DNA from: an uncultured SAR116 cluster alpha proteobacterium
GTDB taxonomy: Bacteria; Pseudomonadota; Alphaproteobacteria; Puniceispirillales; Marisalimonadaceae
Length of the DNA stretch: 64,000 nt
Reading direction: 5' to 3'
Assembly: GCA_902619615.1 (NCBI GenBank)
Contig: CACNFD010000005.1
Span: 57,057 to 121,056 of the forward strand
The stretch's first letter is position 1, and every line of letters starts with the position of its first letter. This document shows, piece by piece, positions 48,085-57,519 of the stretch. The notes under the pieces are model-generated. The model was given only the letters and a program-made list of their open reading frames with translations. It ran no database searches and was not told the origin of the DNA. The position numbers and the translations under genes were made by a program.

Positions 48085-48429
48085 TTATTCGGTTCTAATT
48101 TTTTCAAGACCAGTTGTGATTAATTTTATAAAATAACCATATAATATAGGTAGAAATGCAACTGAAAAAGCTGGCCATATATTTTCTGTGTTTGCGTGAT
48201 GATTGCCTATAATTACAATCCCAATCATTAAGCCAATCCAACCCATATAAACTGAACCATCTCCAAAGTTTTTTATAAAATTGCTAGATTTACCTTTTGC
48301 CAAAACGTAACCTAGTGATCCTCCCACAACTAGTAAAAATGAAGGTAAATCAATAAACTTGTTATAATCTATTGTTGATACAGCTCCAACAACCATACCA
48401 ATAATAATTATTACTCCAATTATCCTCAC
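48085..48429 (-). CDS. mini MotA-like 4-TM protein lacking the large cytoplasmic loop
   Basis: 114 aa, GTG start; IIGVIIIIGMVVGAV...FIDLPSFLLVVGGSLGYVLAKG...GWIGLMIGIVIIG...WPAFSVAFLPILYGYFIKLI. Confidence 0.5.
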   Translation of the reverse strand: MRIIGVIIIIGMVVGAVSTIDYNKFIDLPSFLLVVGGSLGYVLAKGKSSNFIKNFGDGSVYMGWIGLMIGIVIIGNHHANTENIWPAFSVAFLPILYGYFIKLITTGLEKIRTE

Positions 48430-48607
48430 TTAATTACCTAACGTATATGCGATTTTTTCTTCATTTAATTTATCTTAAATAAAAATAAATTAGAGTAAAC
48501 ATATAAATTTTTTTAGATATAAATATATTTAAATCAAATAATTGTTGATATTAAATAAAGTTAATTATCTACTATTTTTAGAATTAAACATATTGGTAAT
48601 AAAGTTC

Positions 48608-49309
48608 ATGGGTCTTTTAGGTAGTGCCGTTTTAGTAAATTGGGGCGGAATCGTTGAAGAAAAAGAAATTGAATATAATGAGTGGCATTCTAAAGAACAT
48701 ATGCCAGAGAGGATATCTTTACCTGGATTTTTAAGAGGTCTAAGAGCTGTTGGAATTTCTGGCACAGATTTAAATCACAAATATTTTATGATGTATGAGG
48801 CTGAACGAAAAGAAGTTTTTACATCCAGAAAATATCTAGAAAGGTTAAATAACCCAACTGAATGGACAAAAGAAATTTTATCAAATTACTTATCTCCGTC
48901 TAGAACGATTTGTAGTGTTATATGCAGCAAATCAATTGGTGTAGGAGGTTATCTCTCAACCATAAGATTTTTAGGTGATAATATTCCAAATAATCATAAT
49001 GTAGAAAATTTTAAATCCTTTGTTCCTGATATACTAAAATTAAACGGTGTTTCAGGTATGCATATTATCTTAGGTGATAGTAGTTATGGCCAGATGAATA
49101 CTGAGGAAAAAAAATATAGATCATCACAAGGTTTAAGTGATCAAATAGTATCTCAAGCAGTCATTATCGAAGGTTTGAATTATCTCTCTTTACAAACTGC
49201 TATTAAAAATTTTAAAAACAAATACTCTCTTAAAGAAAGTAATGACTTAATTATAAATTATTACTTTTGTCAGAATGTTTTAACTCAGCAAGATTTACTA
49301 CAAAAATGA
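48608..49309 (+). CDS. EthD-like/dimeric alpha-beta barrel protein
   Basis: ATG 48608; EIEYNEWHSKEHMPERISLPGFLRGLRAVG. Confidence 0.6.
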   Translation: MGLLGSAVLVNWGGIVEEKEIEYNEWHSKEHMPERISLPGFLRGLRAVGISGTDLNHKYFMMYEAERKEVFTSRKYLERLNNPTEWTKEILSNYLSPSRTICSVICSKSIGVGGYLSTIRFLGDNIPNNHNVENFKSFVPDILKLNGVSGMHIILGDSSYGQMNTEEKKYRSSQGLSDQIVSQAVIIEGLNYLSLQTAIKNFKNKYSLKESNDLIINYYFCQNVLTQQDLLQK

Positions 49310-50547
49310 AAAAAGTAGCAATTATTGGATCAGGTATAGTTGGAATTTGCACAGCTGTTGAATTAATTAATAGAGGATTTTCAGTTACGGTAATTGATCC
49401 AAATCAACCTGGTTCACAAACTTCATATGGGAATGCTGGTGTGTTAACAGATTCTTCTTTGATGATCATTAATAATCCTCAATTACTTAGATCTTTATTA
49501 AGTTTAATCTTTAAAAGAAAGACATCTTTTAGATATTCAAAATTATTTGTATTTTCGAGATTATCTTGGGTAATTAACTTTTTAATGTTTAGTAAAAAAA
49601 AACATATGGAACTTGCAGCAAAAGCATTAAGGGAATTACAGGTTTTATCTTTAAAAACACATAAAAAACTTATTAAAAACACTAAATCGAACAATAACAT
49701 TGAAGCACCCGGATGGATGAAAGTTTTTAAAACAAAATTAAGCTATGAAAAATATGCTTATGAGTTAGATATTTTAGATAAAAACAAGGCTAGATATATT
49801 CTATTAAATACAGCAGAAATCAAGAAACAATTTCCTGATTTGCAAATTGAGTATTACAAAGGCGTTCTTTTTGAAAACTCACTGAGAGTAAAGTCTCCAA
49901 TAGAATTATCAAAAAATTATTTTAAATATTTTATAAAATTTGGAGGCAGTTTTTATAAAGAAATTTGTAAGGATATAAAATTCGTCAATGGGCATTGGAC
50001 TGTTGTATTAAATAAAAATAAAAAAATTTTTGATGAAGTTGTAATTTGCGCAGGTCCTTGGTCTAAGGATTTTTTAACTAACTTAGGTTATAAAATACCA
50101 CTTGCATGGGAAAGGGGATACCATCATCATTTTAGCACCAAGAATGATATTGATATTAGTCCAGCAATTCATGATGTGGATGGTGGTTTTGTTTATAGCT
50201 GTAACAAAAATGAAATTAGGGTAACATCAGGCGTTGAATTAAATTTCAGAGAAGCAGATTTAAATGAAAAACAAATTAATGAAGTAGTCCAAAAATTAAA
50301 AACAATTCTACCACTAAAAAATAAATTAACCAAAGATCCTTGGCTGGGCTCAAGGCCAACTATTGCAGATAGTCTGCCTATGATAGGAAAAGCACCTAAA
50401 CATAAAAACTTGTGGTTCAATTTTGGACATAATCACATTGGATTATCTACTTCAGCTGGCTCTGGGGTTGTAATAGCTGATATGATAGAAAATAAGCAAA
50501 CTTCTATTAATATTGATCCATTTTTACCAGATAGATTTATCTTGTAA
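49306..50547 (+). CDS. DadA-like FAD-dependent amino-acid dehydrogenase/oxidase
   Basis: KKVAIIGSGIVGICTAVELINRGFSVTVIDPNQPGSQTSYGNAG; ATGA overlap with previous gene. Confidence 0.9.
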   Translation: MKKVAIIGSGIVGICTAVELINRGFSVTVIDPNQPGSQTSYGNAGVLTDSSLMIINNPQLLRSLLSLIFKRKTSFRYSKLFVFSRLSWVINFLMFSKKKHMELAAKALRELQVLSLKTHKKLIKNTKSNNNIEAPGWMKVFKTKLSYEKYAYELDILDKNKARYILLNTAEIKKQFPDLQIEYYKGVLFENSLRVKSPIELSKNYFKYFIKFGGSFYKEICKDIKFVNGHWTVVLNKNKKIFDEVVICAGPWSKDFLTNLGYKIPLAWERGYHHHFSTKNDIDISPAIHDVDGGFVYSCNKNEIRVTSGVELNFREADLNEKQINEVVQKLKTILPLKNKLTKDPWLGSRPTIADSLPMIGKAPKHKNLWFNFGHNHIGLSTSAGSGVVIADMIENKQTSINIDPFLPDRFIL

Positions 50548-50549
50548 TT

Positions 50550-51296
50550 TTATAAAAGTGATAAACCACCATCAACTTTTATTACTTGTCCAGTAATATA
50601 AGAAGCTTCATTTGATAGTAAAAAATTTACTAAATTGGCAATATCTTCAGGTCTTGCAAGTCTAGATAAAGGTATTTTATCTATAATTTTATCCCATTCA
50701 TCTTGTGATAGAGCAGAATGATTACCATCTTTTTTTGTATAACCTGGTGAAATTGCATTTACAGTTACATCATCTCTTGCTAACTGAAAAGACAGAGTTT
50801 GTGTAAGAGCTTCTAAAGCACTTTTAGCAGCAGCTGTAATTGGAAAAATTTTATTGTTTAAGCCAATACTCTTATTTACAAACGAACTAATAACAACAAT
50901 CCTGCCGCAACTTGATTTTTTAAAATCTTCAATGCATAAGTTAATGATTTCTGAAAATGACAGTGTCATAGTTTGAACTGATCTATCAAGATCGTCATAA
51001 TTAAATTTTCCAAATTCTTTTTTATCAGCATAACCAGCATTCGAAATAAATTGGTCAATACTACCAGTATTACTTCTTGCTAAATTAACTAATTCTTTTA
51101 AAAATATTTTTTGAGATAAGTCACCACAAATATATTTAACTTTTGCACCTTTATTTTCAGCAAATTGTATAACAGACTTTAAACCTTCTAAGTTAGACTT
51201 AGTTGTTAAAGTAAATGATACATTTTTAGAAGCCAGTTTTTTTACAGTAGCAGCTCCAATTCCAGAGGCGGCGCCAGTAATTAATATTGATTTCAT
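50550..51296 (-). CDS. short-chain dehydrogenase/reductase
   Basis: ILITGAASGIGAATVKKLA...ISNAG...GQVIKVDGGLSLL. Confidence 0.93.
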   Translation of the reverse strand: MKSILITGAASGIGAATVKKLASKNVSFTLTTKSNLEGLKSVIQFAENKGAKVKYICGDLSQKIFLKELVNLARSNTGSIDQFISNAGYADKKEFGKFNYDDLDRSVQTMTLSFSEIINLCIEDFKKSSCGRIVVISSFVNKSIGLNNKIFPITAAAKSALEALTQTLSFQLARDDVTVNAISPGYTKKDGNHSALSQDEWDKIIDKIPLSRLARPEDIANLVNFLLSNEASYITGQVIKVDGGLSLL

Positions 51297-51420
51297 TTTT
51301 TTATAAACTTTATTTAATGTGATTTAATTATTCTCTTTTTATTGTTTTTTTTCAATAGTTTATATTATTTTATAGACAAATTATGTCTTAAACATAATAA
51401 TTTATTTAGGAGGCAATGTT

Positions 51421-52386
51421 TTGTCAGTATTACTCGGTCAAGGAGAGTTTAAATATAGGGTTGTTGAAGACTGGGCCAAACTCCCTGAAAATTGGTCATT
51501 TATGGATGTAGCTGGAGTTGCAGTCAACAGTAAAGACGAAGTCCATGTCTTTAATCGAGGTAGACATCCTATGATTATTTTTGACATAGATGGTAATTAT
51601 CTGAGATCTTGGGGTGAAAACCTGTTTTCAAGACCACACGGTATTCATATTGGTCCTGATGATTATATATACTGTACTGACGATGGAGATCATACAGTTA
51701 AAAAAATAGCACCTGATGGAAAATTAATATTTAAAATTGGAGTTCCTGGTAAACCATCAGAATTTATGTCTAATTTGCCATTTCATAGATGCACTCATAC
51801 TGCATTATGTTCAGATAATAACATTTTTGTATCTGACGGTTATGGAAATGCTTGTGTTCATAAGTATTCTCCTGATGGAAAACTAATTAAAACATTTGGT
51901 GAGTCTGGTACCGGACCTGGTCAATTTAATCTTGTCCATAATATTGTGGCTGATGATGATGGCTGGATTTATGTGGCAGACAGAGAAAATCACAGAGTAC
52001 AAGTTTTTAACACAGAGGGTAAATACGAGACACAGTGGAATAATCTTCACCGACCTTGTGGTTTATTTATGCCTAGAGGTAAATGTCCAATTTGTATTGT
52101 TGGAGAGTTGGGACCAGGACTATTAGTCAATAGAAAATATAAGAATTTAGGCCCAAGGTTAAGTATTCTAGACAATAATGGTAATTTAATTTCACGCTTG
52201 GGTGGTGAAAATGGTGCTGGCTTTGAAATAGGCCAATTTCAGGCACCTCATGGAATATCGCTAGATAGTAAAGGAAGTATTTATGTCGGAGAAGTTTCAT
52301 ATACAAATTGGCCTTATACATATGGAGATGAGCCAAAGCCAAAGTATTTAAAAACTCTTCAAAAGCTTGAAAGAGTTTTAAATTAA
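51421..52386 (+). CDS. NHL-repeat protein (peptidyl-alpha-hydroxyglycine amidating lyase-like)
   Basis: TTG start with AGGAGG at 51408-51413; NHL repeats VAVNSKDEVHVFNRG..., PHGIHIGPDDYIYCTDDGDHTVKK, WIYVADRENHRVQVFN. Confidence 0.85.
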   Translation: MSVLLGQGEFKYRVVEDWAKLPENWSFMDVAGVAVNSKDEVHVFNRGRHPMIIFDIDGNYLRSWGENLFSRPHGIHIGPDDYIYCTDDGDHTVKKIAPDGKLIFKIGVPGKPSEFMSNLPFHRCTHTALCSDNNIFVSDGYGNACVHKYSPDGKLIKTFGESGTGPGQFNLVHNIVADDDGWIYVADRENHRVQVFNTEGKYETQWNNLHRPCGLFMPRGKCPICIVGELGPGLLVNRKYKNLGPRLSILDNNGNLISRLGGENGAGFEIGQFQAPHGISLDSKGSIYVGEVSYTNWPYTYGDEPKPKYLKTLQKLERVLN

Positions 52387-52480
52387 ATTAGTATTATTAT
52401 TAATAAAGTAAAATAATTTGAAAGGAGGTTAAATTACACTTATCAAACTTACTAACTAAATCAAAGGAGGAAAATAAATT

Positions 52481-54001
52481 ATGAAATTAAAAAATTTTTC
52501 ATTTGCAATTTCTACAGCTACAATTATGGCATTTGGAAGTTTGTTTTCTTCAGCTTACTCTGCTGGCAAAGATATAACTATTGTCATAGCTGAAGAACCT
52601 GACATTGTAGATCCTTGTGAAGCTACAAGATCTGTTGTTGGGAAAATAGTTAAGCAAAATGTTACTGAAACATTAACGGAAATAAATCCTGCTGATGGAT
52701 CTGTAACACCTAGGCTTGCAACTTCTTGGAAGCAGACTGATAATCTTACCTGGGAGTTTAATATTAGGAAAGGTATTAAGTTTCATGATGGCGAAGATTT
52801 AAATGCAAAGGCTGTTGTCAAGTCAATTAATCGAGCGTTAAATCCTAAGTATGACTGTGAAATTAGAACGAAGTTTTTTGGAAACATAAAATTACAAGCT
52901 TCTGCAATAGGAAGTCATACCATTTCAGTTAAAACTGAATCACCTCAACCTATTATGCCTGCTTTGATGGGCACAATGACTGTTGTTAGCCCAAACACTC
53001 AAGAGGCAAAAGGTGTTCGTGATCCTAAAGGAACTGGTCCATATTTATTTAACACTTGGACCCCAGGTCAATCTGTTACTCTAAAGAGATTTGATGGATA
53101 TTGGGGAGATAAACCAGAAGTTGAAAATGCTACATATGTTTGGAGAAATGAGTCTGCAGTTAGAGCAGCCATGGTTAAAACTGGTGAAGCTGACATAGCA
53201 GCAAGCATTGGTGTCCAAGATGCCAATGATCCAAAAATGGATTTCAGTTATTTTAACTCGGAAACTTCTAGACTTAGAATTGATATGACAAGGGCCCCTT
53301 TAAACGACATTAGGGTTAGAAAAGCTATGAATCTAGCTATTGACTTAGATGGATTAATGGGAACAATTTTTCCAAAAGGTGTTGTCAAAATGACACAAAT
53401 TGTAGTTCCAAGTATCAACGGTCACAACCCAAATCTTAAGCCATGGCCATACGATCCTGCTGAAGCAAAAAGACTAGTTAAAGCTGCTAAGGCAGATGGC
53501 GTACCAGTAGATAAGGAAATTGTTTTGATTGGAAGATTAGGTATCTATCCAAACTCCACAGAAGCAATGGAAGCTATGCACGCTATGTTAACTGAAGTTG
53601 GTTTCAACATTAAAATTAAAATGATGGAAACTGCAGGATGGCTAAATTTCTTAAGTAGACCTTATGCTGAAGATAGAGGTCCAGCTTTGCAACAAAGTCA
53701 ACATGATAACAATAATGGTGACGCAGTTTTTTCAATGTTTAATAAATATGCATGTAAAGGTGCTCAATCTACAACTTGCGACAAGCAAGTAGACGCTTGG
53801 ATCACTGAGGCAACAGCTGCTACTGGAACCAAGAGAAGAGACACTTGGCGTAAAGCACAAAAGAAATTACATGAAGAAATTATACCTGATGTTCAAATGT
53901 TTCACATGGTAGGATTTTCTCGTGTAAACCCTAGAATTAAATTTACTCCTACTATTTCTACTAATAGTGAAATACAAATTTCTCAGGTGAAATTTAATTA
54001 A
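52481..54001 (+). CDS. ABC peptide/nickel-type substrate-binding protein (SBP family 5)
   Basis: KDITIVIAEEPDIVDPCEATRS...TWEFNIRKGIKFHDGEDLNAKAVVKSI. Confidence 0.94.
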   Translation: MKLKNFSFAISTATIMAFGSLFSSAYSAGKDITIVIAEEPDIVDPCEATRSVVGKIVKQNVTETLTEINPADGSVTPRLATSWKQTDNLTWEFNIRKGIKFHDGEDLNAKAVVKSINRALNPKYDCEIRTKFFGNIKLQASAIGSHTISVKTESPQPIMPALMGTMTVVSPNTQEAKGVRDPKGTGPYLFNTWTPGQSVTLKRFDGYWGDKPEVENATYVWRNESAVRAAMVKTGEADIAASIGVQDANDPKMDFSYFNSETSRLRIDMTRAPLNDIRVRKAMNLAIDLDGLMGTIFPKGVVKMTQIVVPSINGHNPNLKPWPYDPAEAKRLVKAAKADGVPVDKEIVLIGRLGIYPNSTEAMEAMHAMLTEVGFNIKIKMMETAGWLNFLSRPYAEDRGPALQQSQHDNNNGDAVFSMFNKYACKGAQSTTCDKQVDAWITEATAATGTKRRDTWRKAQKKLHEEIIPDVQMFHMVGFSRVNPRIKFTPTISTNSEIQISQVKFN

Positions 54002-54014
54002 AAGTATAAAAGTT

Positions 54015-54050
54015 TTTCCAACCAGAGATATTTCTGGTTGGAAATTTTGT
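54015..54050 (+). terminator. intrinsic terminator/attenuator between SBP and permease genes
   Basis: TTTCCAACCAGA-GATATT-TCTGGTTGGAAA-TTTTGT; 12-bp perfect stem. Confidence 0.85.
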
Positions 54051-54069
54051 TTTAAATTACAATAAATTT

Positions 54070-54987
54070 ATGAGACAATATTTATCTAAAAGAATTTTTT
54101 CTAGTATTTTAGCTATCACTGGACTTTTTGTGATGGTGTTTTTTCTAGCTCGTTTAACTGGTGACCCAGGGCACTTGTATTTACCTATAGATGCTCCATT
54201 AGAGGTTAGAAAAGAATTTTCTGAGAAACATGGTTTTAATGATCCCATTTATATTCAATTTGGGAAATTTTTAGAAGACTTAACTGATGGTAATTTTGGT
54301 TATTCACTAAGAAAAGAAAGACCTGCCATTGACATAGTCTTAGAGGCAATTCCGGTTACTTTATCTTTGGCTGCTGTTGCAATGTCAATAGCTGTTGTAG
54401 GTGCTATTTTAATTGGTTCTTTAGCTGCATATAGACCAAATGGAATTTTTGATAGAATTTCAAGGGTTGTTTCTTTAACTGCTGCAAGTGCTCCAGATTT
54501 TTGGGTTGCTATAACAGCGATTTTAATATTTTCAGTTTCCTTAGGTTGGTTGCCTACGTCAGGAATTGGAGGAGTTCCATATTGGATAATGCCAATCGGA
54601 ATTTTGGTTATTAGACCACTTGGACTTTTGGTGCAAGTAGTAAGGGGGTCAATGATTACTGCTCTTAGTTCAGATTTTGTTAAAACAGCTAGGGCAAAAG
54701 GTGTAAAAGAAAAAGTAGTTATTTTTAAACATGCTCTTAGAAATGGTTTGTTACCTGTAATAACAGTTGCTGGTGATCAAGCCGCCGCAATTGCTAATGG
54801 TGCAGTAATTGTAGAAACAATATTTGGATGGCCGGGAATTGGGAAGCTCATGATAGATTCTATAATGCAAAGAGACTTTGCAGTTGTACAGGCCTCAATT
54901 TTAATTACAGCAATAGTTATACTTTCTATAAATATAATAATTGATATTGCGTATGCAGTTCTAGATCCAAGAATAAGGCATAAATAA
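54070..54987 (+). CDS. DppB/OppB-type ABC permease
   Basis: MRQYLSKRIFSSILAITGLFVMVFFLARLTGDPGHL...EAA-loop-like TARAKGVKEKVVIFKHALRNGLLPVITV. Confidence 0.94.
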   Translation: MRQYLSKRIFSSILAITGLFVMVFFLARLTGDPGHLYLPIDAPLEVRKEFSEKHGFNDPIYIQFGKFLEDLTDGNFGYSLRKERPAIDIVLEAIPVTLSLAAVAMSIAVVGAILIGSLAAYRPNGIFDRISRVVSLTAASAPDFWVAITAILIFSVSLGWLPTSGIGGVPYWIMPIGILVIRPLGLLVQVVRGSMITALSSDFVKTARAKGVKEKVVIFKHALRNGLLPVITVAGDQAAAIANGAVIVETIFGWPGIGKLMIDSIMQRDFAVVQASILITAIVILSINIIIDIAYAVLDPRIRHK

Positions 54988-54988
54988 T

Positions 54989-55903
54989 ATGCAATTAATT
55001 ATAGAAAAAAATCATTTAATAAATAAATTTAGAAAAATATTTTCTATGTTTATGAATGACAAGCTAGCTTTAATATCAATAATTTTTTTACTATTCATGG
55101 TTTTTTTAGCAATTTTTGGGCCCTCTTTAATTAATGAATCTTATACAAAAATGAATTTAAGACTTAGAAACTTAGAACCTTTTTCTTTTGATCATCACAT
55201 TATGTATTTTTTTGGGGCAGACGCACTGGGTAGAAGCATGATTGCAAGACTTATACTTGCTACACAAAACACAATGTTTATAGCAGGTAGTGCGGTGATT
55301 TTATCAATGACTTTAGGTGGAGTATTAGGACTAATTTCAGGTTATTATGGTGGTAGAACAGGAAATTTGATTATGAGAATGGCTGATATAATTATGAGTT
55401 TTCCCTCACTTTTATTAGCTGTAATCGTTTTATATATGTTCGATCCTGGCTTATTAAATTTAGTTATTGTCCTTGCCTTTACAAGAATGCCCATATACAT
55501 GAGAACTGCAAGAGCTGAGGTGCTTGAAATTAGAGAAAGGTTGTTTGTTTCAGCTGCGATATCAATGGGTGCTTCAAACCTAAGGATAATTTTTAAACAT
55601 ATAGCTCCATTGACAATTCCAACACTTCTTACGATTGCAACATTAGATTTTGCATTTGTAATGTTGGGTGAGTCAGCGCTAAGCTTTCTTGGTGTTGGGA
55701 TACAACCTCCTGAGGTTACTTGGGGTTTAATGGTGGCTCAAGGAAGGAACTACCTACAAATTGCATGGTGGTTGGCGTTTTTTCCTGGTCTAATTATTAT
55801 GTCAGTAGCTTTATCATTAAATTTATTGTCATCGTGGTTAAGAATTGTTTTAGATCCGAGACAAAGGTGGCGTCTAGAAAACATTGGTGATAAAAGTGAT
55901 TGA
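54989..55903 (+). CDS. DppC/OppC-type ABC permease
   Basis: DKLALISIIFLLFMVFLAIFGPSL...GADALGRSMIARLI...AAISMGASNLRIIFKHIAP. Confidence 0.94.
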   Translation: MQLIIEKNHLINKFRKIFSMFMNDKLALISIIFLLFMVFLAIFGPSLINESYTKMNLRLRNLEPFSFDHHIMYFFGADALGRSMIARLILATQNTMFIAGSAVILSMTLGGVLGLISGYYGGRTGNLIMRMADIIMSFPSLLLAVIVLYMFDPGLLNLVIVLAFTRMPIYMRTARAEVLEIRERLFVSAAISMGASNLRIIFKHIAPLTIPTLLTIATLDFAFVMLGESALSFLGVGIQPPEVTWGLMVAQGRNYLQIAWWLAFFPGLIIMSVALSLNLLSSWLRIVLDPRQRWRLENIGDKSD

Positions 55904-57497
55904 TGCAAATAAATCCTTATTAAAAGTAAGTAACCTTTCAGTTTCATTTGATACTACTGAAGGTTCTTTTGATGCAGTAAAATCTGTTAACTTTGACTTA
56001 AACAAAGGTGAAACATTAGCAATTATTGGGGAGAGTGGATCAGGTAAAAGTGTAACAGCATCTGTAATTATGGGTATTCTAACTTGTCCTCCAGGAAGAA
56101 TTAAAAGTGGCGAAGTTTTATTAAATGACCTTGATATATTAAAACTTTCAGATTCTGATAGAAGAAAGTTAATGGGAACTAAAGTAGCTATTATTTTTCA
56201 AGACACTTTATCTCACCTTAATCCTGTTTTTTCAGTAGGGTCTCAAATAGCAGAATGTTTCGAGGTACACAAAAATCTCTCAAAAAAAGAGAGTTGGGAA
56301 AAAGCAGTTCAATTATTAGAACGAGTTAGGATCCCACATCCATCAAGAAGGGCTAAAGACTTTCCTCATCAATTTTCTGGAGGGCAAAGGCAAAGAGTAA
56401 TGATTGCAATGGCTCTTGCTTTAGAGCCAGAGATAATCATAGCGGATGAACCTACTACTGCGTTAGACGTTACAATTCAGGCTAAAATTTTAGAATTATT
56501 AGGTGAACTTAGGGATGAAAGAAATATGGGTTTAATTTTAATTACCCATGATTTAGCTATTGCTGCAGAAATCTCTAACAAGGTAATAGTGCTTAATGAA
56601 GGTAAAATAGTAGAAAAAGGAATAACAAGGGATGTATTTATTAACCCTAATCATGCTTACACAAGGCAGCTAATGGATTCTATTCCTGGAAAAATAGCTA
56701 AACAGAAAAAGAAAATATCGAAAAAGTTTTCTGATCCAATCTTAGAAATAAAAAATATTTCAAAATTCTACGATACTATTGCCTGTGATGATGTAAGTTT
56801 TAATTTGTTTCCAAATGAAGTCCTGGGAATTGTTGGTGAGTCTGGGTCAGGTAAAACTACTATTTCTAATTTAATTTTAAGATTGGCAAATCCCTCTAAT
56901 GGTGAAATTTTGTTTCATGGAAAAAATATTTTAAATTTTAACAAAAATGATTTATTTAATTTTAGAAGGAAGGTTCAAGTAGTATTTCAAGATCCTTATG
57001 CATCCTTAAATCCAACTATGAATATATATAACATTATATCTGAGCCATGGTTAATCCATTCAGACTTTTTACATAAAAAATTACATAAAAGTAAAGTATC
57101 AGATCTTTTAACAAGTGTAGGCTTACATCCAGATGATGCAATCAAATTTCCTCATCAATTCTCTGGTGGACAAAGGCAGAGAATTGCTATTGCGAGAGCT
57201 TTGGCACTCAAACCAGAAATTATTATCTGTGATGAAGCAGTATCTGCTCTTGATGTCTCAATCCAAGCCCAGATAATAAAATTATTATTAAATTTGAGAA
57301 ATAAATTTTCTTTGTCATATATTTTTATTGCACATGATTTGCCAGTAATTAAGGATTTAGCTGATAGGGTTATTGTTATGAAATCAGGAAAAATTATTGA
57401 GCAAGGTGCAGTTGATGATGTATTTAACTTCCCTAAAGAAAAATATACAAAAGATTTATTAAAAGCTAGCCCTTCTATTGAAAATTTGATTAGTTAA
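55884..57497 (+). CDS. fused DppD-DppF-type ABC ATPase (two NBDs)
   Basis: Two Walker A (GESGSGKS, GESGSGKT) and two signature motifs (QFSGGQRQR twice); start ambiguous (TTG 55884, GTG 55887 or GTG 55896). Confidence 0.95.
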   Translation: MVIKVIDANKSLLKVSNLSVSFDTTEGSFDAVKSVNFDLNKGETLAIIGESGSGKSVTASVIMGILTCPPGRIKSGEVLLNDLDILKLSDSDRRKLMGTKVAIIFQDTLSHLNPVFSVGSQIAECFEVHKNLSKKESWEKAVQLLERVRIPHPSRRAKDFPHQFSGGQRQRVMIAMALALEPEIIIADEPTTALDVTIQAKILELLGELRDERNMGLILITHDLAIAAEISNKVIVLNEGKIVEKGITRDVFINPNHAYTRQLMDSIPGKIAKQKKKISKKFSDPILEIKNISKFYDTIACDDVSFNLFPNEVLGIVGESGSGKTTISNLILRLANPSNGEILFHGKNILNFNKNDLFNFRRKVQVVFQDPYASLNPTMNIYNIISEPWLIHSDFLHKKLHKSKVSDLLTSVGLHPDDAIKFPHQFSGGQRQRIAIARALALKPEIIICDEAVSALDVSIQAQIIKLLLNLRNKFSLSYIFIAHDLPVIKDLADRVIVMKSGKIIEQGAVDDVFNFPKEKYTKDLLKASPSIENLIS

Positions 57498-57519
57498 TAT
57501 ATTAAAAATTTTAGAAATT

